Source: Bacteroidales bacterium
Lineage (GTDB): Bacteria > Bacteroidota > Bacteroidia > Bacteroidales > UBA932
NCBI GenBank assembly: GCA_016283985.1
Contig: JAEENZ010000184.1
Coordinates: forward strand, 1 to 6,654
DNA length: 6,654 nt
Direction: 5' to 3'
The translations under genes were made by a program, and so were the position numbers. The stretch's first letter is position 1. Every line of letters starts with the position of its first letter. Below, piece by piece: positions 1 through 5,933 of the stretch. A model generated the notes under the pieces. The model ran no database searches. It was not told the origin of the DNA and worked only from the letters and a program-made list of their open reading frames with translations.

Positions 1-1118
<1,118 letters not shown>

Positions 1119-1140
1119 ATCCGATTTAGGTTCTAATCTA

Positions 1141-1148
1141 CAAATATA
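1141..1148 (-). promoter_or_regulatory. Bacteroidota-type -7 element for fabD
   Basis: Read on the minus strand this is TATATTTG, an exact match to the TAnnTTTG consensus of the Bacteroidota housekeeping sigma factor. It lies 22 bp upstream of the fabD ATG, which would give a leader of roughly 15 nt. No good -33 TTTG is seen at the usual distance. It is one arm of an inverted repeat with the plus-strand element at 1161-1168. Confidence 0.6.
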
Positions 1149-1160
1149 GCAAAAAAATGG

Positions 1161-1168
1161 TATATTTG
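1161..1168 (+). promoter_or_regulatory. Bacteroidota-type -7 element for tRNA-Arg
   Basis: TATATTTG is an exact TAnnTTTG match on the plus strand, ending 36 bp before the first base of the tRNA. It is the mirror image of the fabD element, with 12 nt between the arms. A small imperfect hairpin (TTGCC/GGCAA, 1177-1193) lies in the short tRNA leader that would be transcribed. No convincing -33 box was found. Confidence 0.6.
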
Positions 1169-1204
1169 CAGTCCGTTTTGCCCCTGTTCGGCAAGACGCG
1201 CTGC

Positions 1205-1276
1205 GCCCCTGTAGTTTAATGGATAGAATTTCGGATTCCGGTTCCGACGATAGGCGTTCGATTCGCCTCGGGGGTA
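1205..1276 (+). tRNA. tRNA-Arg (anticodon CCG)
   Basis: A full cloverleaf can be folded by eye in 72 nt. The acceptor arms are GCCCCTG and CGGGGGT, with two G-U pairs and discriminator A at 1276. The D arm is GTTT/GAAT around AATGGATA. The anticodon stem TCGGA/TCCGA carries the loop TTCCGGT, giving anticodon CCG, which reads the arginine codon CGG. The variable loop is 4 nt, and the T arm AGGCG/CGCCT carries the loop TTCGATT. CCA is not encoded; the following bases are CGA. The gene has its own -7 element upstream and a strong terminator immediately downstream, so it appears to be a single-gene unit. No duplicated tRNA 3' end that would mark an integration site is seen in this window. Confidence 0.95.
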
Positions 1277-1312
1277 CGAAAAAAGGACAGGTAGAAGCCT
1301 GTCCTTTTTTCG
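1277..1312. terminator. Bidirectional intrinsic terminator shared by tRNA-Arg and the M16 peptidase gene
   Basis: A perfect 15-bp stem pairs 1277-1291 (CGAAAAAAGGACAGG) with 1298-1312 around the 6-nt loop TAGAAG. Six T residues at 1305-1310 end the plus-strand hairpin, and six A residues at 1279-1284 give the same U-tract on the minus strand. It sits right after the tRNA 3' end and 18 bp beyond the stop codon of the converging peptidase gene, so it can serve both. Confidence 0.9.
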
Positions 1313-1330
1313 TTTTATTGAAGTAGAAGA

Positions 1331-4231
1331 TTAGTACCCGAACACTTCTTCGAGGGTAACCTGCTTCACGGGGCCGAGGGTCTTGAGGAAGGCCTGGTCC
1401 AGGTCGGCGGGATCGCCGAGGATGCCGTAGACGTAATTGCGGCCGGCGACCCACTTCTGCTGGGCGGCCTTCACATCCTCCAGAGTCATACCCTGGATGG
1501 CTTCGAAGACGGCCTTGTCGGTGGGCTCGGAGAGGCCGAGACGGCGGCACTGTCGATACTGGTTCAGCACAGCCATTCCGGTGGTGCGCTTTGTGCGCAT
1601 GCGGGAAAGCAGACCGTCCTTGGCGATGGCGAATGCGGCATCGCTCTCAGGCATGTTCTCGATGATATCTTTGAATGCTTCGGAAGCGTTGCGCAGTTTG
1701 TCGTTCTGGCTGGCGATGAAGGCGTAGAACATGTATCCGTTCTCAGGATCGGCAGGTTCCTCAAGATCGGCAAAAGCGCTGTAGGCAAGGCCGCGGGCCT
1801 CACGCATCTCCTGGAACACTATGCTGTTCATGCCACCGCCGAAATACTCATTGTAGAGGGTTACCTCAGGAGTATTGGCTGCATCGAACTTGCCGTCGAT
1901 GTTGGTGTACTGAACATAGTAGAACTGCTTGGAGTCGTAGGGAGCGATTATCACTTCCGCCTTGTCGCTGGGCTGGCGTACTGAGTACTTTTCTGCCAGA
2001 GCCTCAGGGTTCTCACCAACTTTGTGGCTCTCTGCAAGCATCTTCTTCACAGCGGATTCGCTGTCGGGGCCGTAGTAAAGCACCTCGTGGCCCTTACCGG
2101 CAAGCTCGCGGGCGGCTGTGAGAAGCGCCTCGGAACTGGTAGCCATGATGGCATCGTTCGGGATAGTGGTGTTCTTGATGAACTCGGGTCCGTAGAACAG
2201 GTAGCGCTGCAGGGCGCTGAAGCAAGAACTCTGGTTGGTCTTGGCATCTACGCGGCTCTTGAGGGCGTCGAGCTTGAGGTTGGCGAGGATTGCATCGTCC
2301 GGAACGGCGTTGTAGAGAAGGTCTTCTACGATCTTCACCGCTGCGGGAAGGTTCTCGCTAAGGCCGCTGATGCGCATGGATGTGCTATGTGCGTCGGAAC
2401 TCATGCTGAAACTGCAGGCAAGGTCGTACATCTTGCGGGCGATGTCCTGGCTGCTCATATCGGGAGTGCCGAGGTACTCGAGATAAGTGAAAGCATAGTT
2501 CAGGAGGGGTTCATCTTCGATGCCGCGGTTGAATACGAACTGAACGGTTGCGATGTCGTTGATCTCGTTCTTCTTGTAGAGGACATCCACTCCTTCGCAG
2601 AGGTCGAACTTCTTCATATCCTTGTTGAAGTCTACGAACACAGGCTCGATGGGCTTGACCTCGGTCGCGGCGATCTCATCGAGGAAAGCGCTGCGCTTGT
2701 CGCGGTTGGTGGCGATGGGGGTGATGGCGGGAGCCTCGATCTTCTTCTGGTTCTCGTCCACGCCCTGGCGCTTGTACACCACGACGTAGTTGTTGTCATT
2801 CAGGTACTCGTTTGCAAAATCGACGACATCCTGCTTGGTCACCTGGCTGTAGCGCTCGATGTCGAGGGCGGCGTCCTTCCAGTCGATACCGGCGATGAAC
2901 GCATCCACGAACATGTTGGCGCGGGCTCGGTTGCTCTCGAGCTGCTGCATCTTCTGCAGGCGGATGTTGTTGATGGTGGAGGTGATGAGCTCCTCGTCGA
3001 AGTCACCTGCGCGCAGCTTGGCCATTTCCTCGAGGGCGAGGTCCTTCACCTGATCCAGGGTCTGCCCCTGCTTGGGCATACCCATCGACACGAAGAAACT
3101 GTAGTCGGGCTGGGTGTTGACGCCGGCATAGAGGTACATGGCCTTCTGCTGCTGGTTAACGTCGAGGTCGATAAGACCTGCCTGGCCGTTGGAGAGGATG
3201 CTGGATGCGATCTCGGAGACCGCGGTGGTCTTGAGGTCGGTGGCACCGGGAAGCCTCCATCCCATGGCGAACATCTCGGCGTTGAGGCCGACAACCTCTT
3301 TCACGATGGGCTCGGTGATGGGCTCTTCGGGCTCAAACTCGAGCTTGGGAATGTCCGGGTTGGGCTCCCAGTCGCCGAAGTACTTCTTGATTATCTTGAC
3401 CATCTCCTTGGGGTTGAAGTCGCCGGAGAGGCAGATGGCGATGTTGTTCGGACGGTAGAAGGTGTTGAAGGTGCGCTTGATATTGACGATGGAGGGGTTC
3501 TTCAGCTGCTCCTGCGTGCCCAGGACTGTCTGGGTGCCGTAGGGATGATGAGGGAACAGGCCCTTGTAGAGGTTCTCGTACATCTTGCGGCCGTCGTTGG
3601 TGAGGCTCATGTTGTACTCCTCGTACACTGCCTCGAGTTCGGTGTGGAAACCGCGGATGACGTTGTGACGGAAGCGGTCTGCCTGTATTTTCGCCCAGTT
3701 TTCCACCTGGTTGGAGGGGATGTCCTCGGTGTAGACGGTTTCGTCGTAGGAGGTCCAGGCGTTGGTGCCGCGGCTGCCGATCATGCTCATCATCTTGTCG
3801 TACTCGTTGGGAATGGCAATCTGGGATGCCAGGTAACTGACGGAGTCGATCTTGTGATAATGTGCTTTGCGGGCGGCGGGGTCGGTGATGGTGCGATACT
3901 CTTCGAAGAGCTGCTCTATCTGGTCCAGATAGGGTTTTTCTTCTTCGTAGTTCTGGGTGCCGAACTGCTCGGAACCCTTGAACATGAGGTGCTCGAAATA
4001 GTGGGCAAGGCCGGTGGTTTCCTTAGGGTCGTTCTTGCCACCTACGCGAACTGCGATGAAGGTCTGGATACGGGGCTCTTCTTTGTTGACGGTCATGTAG
4101 ATCTTCAGACCGTTGTCCAAGGTGTAGATCTTGGAATGCATGGGGTCTCCCGCCACTTTTTCGTACTTGCAGCAGGATGCGGCAGCCATGATGGCCAGTG
4201 CCGCGATGAGTAGTGATTTGATGATTCTCAT
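1331..4231 (-). CDS. M16 family zinc metallopeptidase, lipoprotein (insulinase/pitrilysin type)
   Basis: A 966-residue two-lobed M16 (pitrilysin/insulinase clan ME) peptidase, probably anchored in the envelope and degrading peptides in the periplasm. The start MRIIKSLLIA gives a lipoprotein signal with Cys20 (or Cys21) after MAAAS. The inverted zinc motif HYFEH (His77, Glu80, His81) follows GLA, as is typical. The third zinc ligand is probably Glu205 in the TELEAVYEE segment, with Glu198 as the accompanying acidic residue. A YRPNNIAICLSGDF segment marks the first M16_C domain. In the second half, the position equivalent to the zinc motif reads YAFTYLEYLG and cannot bind zinc, as is normal for the inactive lobe. 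The C-terminal lobe has GGGMNSIVFQEMRE followed by ARGLAYS, giving the conserved Arg/Tyr pair (about R813 and Y817). An upstream in-frame ATG at 4300 is rejected because the -7 element lies at 4263-4256, downstream of it. No partner gene is adjacent, so the exact substrate is unknown. Confidence 0.93.
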   Translation of the reverse strand: MRIIKSLLIAALAIMAAASCCKYEKVAGDPMHSKIYTLDNGLKIYMTVNKEEPRIQTFIAVRVGGKNDPKETTGLAHYFEHLMFKGSEQFGTQNYEEEKPYLDQIEQLFEEYRTITDPAARKAHYHKIDSVSYLASQIAIPNEYDKMMSMIGSRGTNAWTSYDETVYTEDIPSNQVENWAKIQADRFRHNVIRGFHTELEAVYEEYNMSLTNDGRKMYENLYKGLFPHHPYGTQTVLGTQEQLKNPSIVNIKRTFNTFYRPNNIAICLSGDFNPKEMVKIIKKYFGDWEPNPDIPKLEFEPEEPITEPIVKEVVGLNAEMFAMGWRLPGATDLKTTAVSEIASSILSNGQAGLIDLDVNQQQKAMYLYAGVNTQPDYSFFVSMGMPKQGQTLDQVKDLALEEMAKLRAGDFDEELITSTINNIRLQKMQQLESNRARANMFVDAFIAGIDWKDAALDIERYSQVTKQDVVDFANEYLNDNNYVVVYKRQGVDENQKKIEAPAITPIATNRDKRSAFLDEIAATEVKPIEPVFVDFNKDMKKFDLCEGVDVLYKKNEINDIATVQFVFNRGIEDEPLLNYAFTYLEYLGTPDMSSQDIARKMYDLACSFSMSSDAHSTSMRISGLSENLPAAVKIVEDLLYNAVPDDAILANLKLDALKSRVDAKTNQSSCFSALQRYLFYGPEFIKNTTIPNDAIMATSSEALLTAARELAGKGHEVLYYGPDSESAVKKMLAESHKVGENPEALAEKYSVRQPSDKAEVIIAPYDSKQFYYVQYTNIDGKFDAANTPEVTLYNEYFGGGMNSIVFQEMREARGLAYSAFADLEEPADPENGYMFYAFIASQNDKLRNASEAFKDIIENMPESDAAFAIAKDGLLSRMRTKRTTGMAVLNQYRQCRRLGLSEPTDKAVFEAIQGMTLEDVKAAQQKWVAGRNYVYGILGDPADLDQAFLKTLGPVKQVTLEEVFGY

Positions 4232-4255
4232 GAGTTTTGTTAATAATAAGTGGTA

Positions 4256-4263
4256 CAAATGTA
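4256..4263 (-). promoter_or_regulatory. -7 element for the M16 peptidase gene
   Basis: On the minus strand this reads TACATTTG, an exact TAnnTTTG match 24 bp upstream of the ATG at 4231. The predicted leader is about 18 nt and A-rich without a Shine-Dalgarno. This element decides the start codon, because the alternative ATG at 4300 would not be transcribed from it. No clear -33 box was found. Confidence 0.6.
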
Positions 4264-4275
4264 AGAAAAAATGCA

Positions 4276-4283
4276 TACATTTG
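4276..4283 (+). promoter_or_regulatory. Mirror -7 element facing the downstream lipoprotein gene
   Basis: TACATTTG on the plus strand is the exact inverted copy of the peptidase gene's -7 element, 12 nt away. It would start transcription near 4290 toward a terminator-like hairpin at 4323-4363 and the lipoprotein gene at 4464. A weak or regulatory promoter is inferred; it may also be a by-product of promoter symmetry. Confidence 0.4.
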
Positions 4284-4289
4284 CCGTTG

Positions 4290-4363
4290 AAGTTTTTCAT
4301 AGTTTAAGTTTAGGTTAAGTAGCGGGGTGCTCGCAGTGATGCGGGTCCCCGTGAATTTTTTTT
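4290..4363 (+). ncRNA. Candidate short RNA or attenuated leader
   Basis: This is inferred from a plus-strand TACATTTG element at 4276-4283 and a strong intrinsic terminator ending at 4363. The RNA would be about 74 nt: an A/U-rich 5' half (with TTTAAGTTTAGGTTAAG at 4303-4319) followed by the terminator stem-loop. No open frame of useful size is apparent in it. It could be an independent small RNA, a terminated by-product of divergent transcription, or a leader whose readthrough controls the lipoprotein gene. Its 5' end is an estimate. Confidence 0.3.
4323..4363 (+). terminator. Intrinsic terminator or attenuator upstream of the lipoprotein gene
   Basis: CGGGG (4323-4327) pairs with CCCCG (4347-4351). 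Above a small internal loop (TG opposite T), CTCGCA (4330-4335) pairs with TGCGGG (4340-4345), closed by a GTGA tetraloop of GNRA type. After GTGAA... comes a run of eight T (4356-4363). The T-run is on the plus strand only, so it does not serve the minus-strand peptidase gene, and no plus-strand gene lies directly upstream. It therefore most likely stops transcripts from the plus-strand -7 element at 4276-4283. Confidence 0.65.
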
Positions 4364-4404
4364 ATGTTTGCGTGTGTTGAAACTTAAATAATCGTTCTTT
4401 GTGA

Positions 4405-4432
4405 TAAGTTTGAGGGGGTATTTTTAAGTTTG
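4405..4432 (+). promoter_or_regulatory. Two tandem TAAGTTTG -7 elements before the lipoprotein gene
   Basis: TAAGTTTG occurs at 4405-4412 and again at 4425-4432, exactly 20 bp apart; both fit TAnnTTTG. The nearer one would start transcription about 25 nt before the ATG at 4464 and is the better candidate. A TTTG at 4398-4401 lies 23 nt before it, slightly longer than the usual -33 spacing. Both lie downstream of the terminator at 4323-4363, so the lipoprotein gene does not depend on readthrough. Confidence 0.5.
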
Positions 4433-4463
4433 CTTTGTATATTATTGCAGGAAAAAACGCTTT

Positions 4464-5603
4464 ATGAAAACAAAAGTCCTTTTTCCTGTTTTGCGCGCCG
4501 CCCGCAGTTCCCGTGCGGCTGCAGCGCTTGCCGCCGCCATCTGTGTTTCATCGTGCCTGGTGCCCGTACCCGCTGACGTCGAACCCGCCGTGCTGCGGCT
4601 TGGGCTGGCGGACGGAGCTTCCGGTGTTTCTGCCCTTGCCACCCGCGCGACCGCCGACCCCTTCGACACCGACGCCTACATCCTCACACTGACATCTTCC
4701 GACGGCAAGACCGCCTTCCGCGGCCTTTGGGGCGAGCGGCCGGCCGAGTTCGAACTTGCCCCGGACACCTATGCAATCTCCATGCTTTCCAGCACTTTCA
4801 AAGACCCGGAATTTGATTGTCCACAGTTTGGCGACACCCGGAGTGTGACTCTATCCGAGGGGCAGGTTGCGGATGTGGAACTCGTTGTGAGTCAACTGAA
4901 TTCCGGCTTGCGGCTGAAGCTGGACGAGAAGTTCGTGGCCACCTATAAAGAAGCAGCCCTGTTCCTTCGGAGTTCGGCCGGGACTCTTGCCTTCGGCTTC
5001 GGAGAAACCCGCACCGCCTTCTTCCAGCCTGGTAGGGTTGCCATACTGCTTAATGATGGGGGCAAGACCTCTACGGTGCACAGTCTGGAGTTGCGGCCGG
5101 GGGAGATCATGACGCTGCGGCTGAGCATAGCTGAAAGCATGCCCAGGGCAATGCTGGTGACCGGAGTGAATGTTGCAGTGCGGGTGGATACCGTGCGGCT
5201 GTGGTCCTCTGCCGAGATCGATTGGGACGGGAGTTCCACGGGGATTGACAATCCCGTGCCGGTAGTACCGGATGCGGTGAGCGTGAGTGTGGCCCGCGGA
5301 ATGGCCGGCTCAAAAGACATATGGGTATGCGGATATATCGTGGGAGGAGACTTGAGTTCGAAATCGTGCTCGTTCGAAGGACCCTTTTCATCACGCACGA
5401 ACCTTGTCCTGGCGGATGTACCCACGTGCACGGACCGCGAACGCTGCCTCAGCGTCCAGCTGGCCGCCGGAGACATCCGCAACGCTTTGAATCTTGTTGA
5501 CAACCCTTCGCTTCTAGGCCGTCAGGTCTGGCTCCGCGGCGACGTGGTCGAATCCTACTTCAAACTCCCCGGCCTCCAGAACCTCTCCGACTACCGGCTC
5601 TGA
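4464..5603 (+). CDS. DUF4493-like lipoprotein with C-terminal DUF6359-like domain
   Basis: A 379-residue Bacteroidales cell-envelope protein of unknown function. A basic N-terminus and Ala-rich hydrophobic stretch (residues 5-30) end in the lipobox VSSC with Cys31, so it is probably a surface or outer-membrane lipoprotein. Residues about 42-255 have the layout I associate with DUF4493: a beta-rich segment, then APDTYAISMLSS (99-110), EFDCPQFGD (116-124), a short VELVVSQLNSGLRLKL run, and a TLAFGF...AFFQP segment. Residues about 270-379 resemble DUF6359: WVCGYIVGG (287-295), NLVLAD (313-318), LSVQLAAGDIRNALNLVDNP (329-348) and a YFKLPGL (365-371) near the end. These assignments come from remembered family patterns, not a search. 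The ATG is preceded by a weak AGGA 11 nt upstream. The last two codons and the stop lie inside the first unit of a 15-bp repeat, and no terminator follows. Confidence 0.8.
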   Translation: MKTKVLFPVLRAARSSRAAAALAAAICVSSCLVPVPADVEPAVLRLGLADGASGVSALATRATADPFDTDAYILTLTSSDGKTAFRGLWGERPAEFELAPDTYAISMLSSTFKDPEFDCPQFGDTRSVTLSEGQVADVELVVSQLNSGLRLKLDEKFVATYKEAALFLRSSAGTLAFGFGETRTAFFQPGRVAILLNDGGKTSTVHSLELRPGEIMTLRLSIAESMPRAMLVTGVNVAVRVDTVRLWSSAEIDWDGSSTGIDNPVPVVPDAVSVSVARGMAGSKDIWVCGYIVGGDLSSKSCSFEGPFSSRTNLVLADVPTCTDRERCLSVQLAAGDIRNALNLVDNPSLLGRQVWLRGDVVESYFKLPGLQNLSDYRL

Positions 5604-5670
5604 CCGCCCGGACTCTGACCATCCGGGCTCTGGCGACCCCGGCTTTGATTGCCTTGGCTCTGACCGCCGC
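5596..5670. repeat. 15-bp tandem repeat, five units, overlapping the lipoprotein stop codon
   Basis: Five consecutive 15-bp units start at 5596, 5611, 5626, 5641 and 5656, with consensus close to GGCTCTGACCGCCCG. Units 1, 2 and 5 are closest to it; units 3 and 4 are diverged (GGCTCTGGCGACCCC and GGCTTTGATTGCCTT). The first unit contains the final Leu codon and TGA stop of the lipoprotein gene, so the array begins exactly at the gene's 3' end. Because the period is a multiple of three, frames on the opposite strand show a false pentapeptide repeat. Confidence 0.8.
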
Positions 5671-5770
5671 TCGGGCCTGGCTCTGGCTTTGACCGTTGCC
5701 CGAGGCCCGGCTGGCCCGGGTTGGGCTGGATTGGCCCTAGATCGGCCTTGGTTTGGCCGGGGCAGCCCCA
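5671..5770. repeat. GC-rich low-complexity tract rich in GGCC/GGGC
   Basis: This stretch continues from the 15-bp repeat without strict periodicity. It is built from GGCT, GGCC and GGGC blocks separated by 2-6 bases, with several short self-complementary pairs such as TCGGGC (5671-5676) with GCCCGA (5698-5703). It looks like decayed repeat DNA. No gene is supported here; open frames on both strands have Pro/Arg/Gly-rich compositions that follow from the base content. Confidence 0.55.
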
Positions 5771-5778
5771 ATAGGTCA

Positions 5779-5916
5779 CCTCGTGGTCAAATCGGGCCCC
5801 TGGTGACCGCCAACCCCCTTGAAACGCTTCCCTCGTGGTCAAATCGGGCCCCTGGTGACCACGAACCCCCTTAAAACGCCACCCTCGTGGTCAAATAAGG
5901 TCTCTGGTGACCACGA
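5779..5916. repeat. Three hairpin-bearing 52-bp repeats (REP-like) upstream of the Y1 transposase gene
   Basis: Units start at 5779, 5831 and 5883, exactly 52 bp apart; the third stops after about 34 bp. Units 1 and 2 agree at 47 of 52 positions. Each begins CCTCGTGGTCAAAT and has a right arm ending near GGTGACC. In units 2 and 3 a perfect 9-bp stem TCGTGGTCA/TGACCACGA (5833-5841 with 5856-5864; 5885-5893 with 5908-5916) encloses a 14-nt loop. In unit 1 the right arm is altered, but the core still pairs, and an upstream GGTCACC (5774-5780) can pair instead with GGTGACC (5802-5808). The linker of units 1 and 2 is AACCCCCTT followed by AAACGC. Repeats of this type next to a RAYT-like gene suggest REP elements, with the gene product as their likely processor. 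Confidence 0.8.
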
Positions 5917-5933
5917 CCAATGCTAAAATAAAT

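Noticed and set aside
1177..1193. Small hairpin TTGCC/GGCAA in the tRNA leader
   Set aside because: It is only five to seven pairs, has no T-run, and no regulatory role can be supported.
1119..1550. N-terminal extension of the fabD frame up to 1550
   Set aside because: It runs antisense through the tRNA-Arg gene, its terminator and the 3' end of the peptidase gene. FabD proteins start at MKAYVFPGQG, and the -7 element lies inside the extension.
2024..4213. A 729-codon open frame on the plus strand, antisense to the M16 peptidase gene
   Set aside because: Its composition (rich in Val, Leu, Gly, His, Asp) is what the reverse complement of the peptidase codons gives. The minus strand has unmistakable M16 motifs over the same span, and there is no start context or domain on the plus strand.
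4232..4300. Alternative ATG at 4300 for the M16 gene, adding 23 residues
   Set aside because: The -7 element at 4263-4256 lies downstream of that ATG, and the start at 4231 gives a clean lipoprotein signal peptide.
5544..5554. GTGGTCGAATC in the 3' part of the lipoprotein gene resembling the start of the 52-bp repeat
   Set aside because: It encodes the conserved DVVES segment before YF of the C-terminal domain, and no matching right arm follows, so chance similarity is more likely.
5727..5778. Possible decayed fourth copy of the 52-bp repeat upstream of unit 1
   Set aside because: An ATCGG and a C-rich block lie at roughly the right distance, but identity is under half of positions and no stem forms.
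5514..5842. Minus-strand frames with a Gly/Gln/Ser pentapeptide pattern
   Set aside because: The pattern is produced by the 15-bp DNA repeat, whose period is a multiple of three. No start context, promoter or recognisable domain is present.
5779..5916. CRISPR array
   Set aside because: There are only three units, the spacing segments between hairpins are themselves conserved rather than unique, and no cas gene is present.
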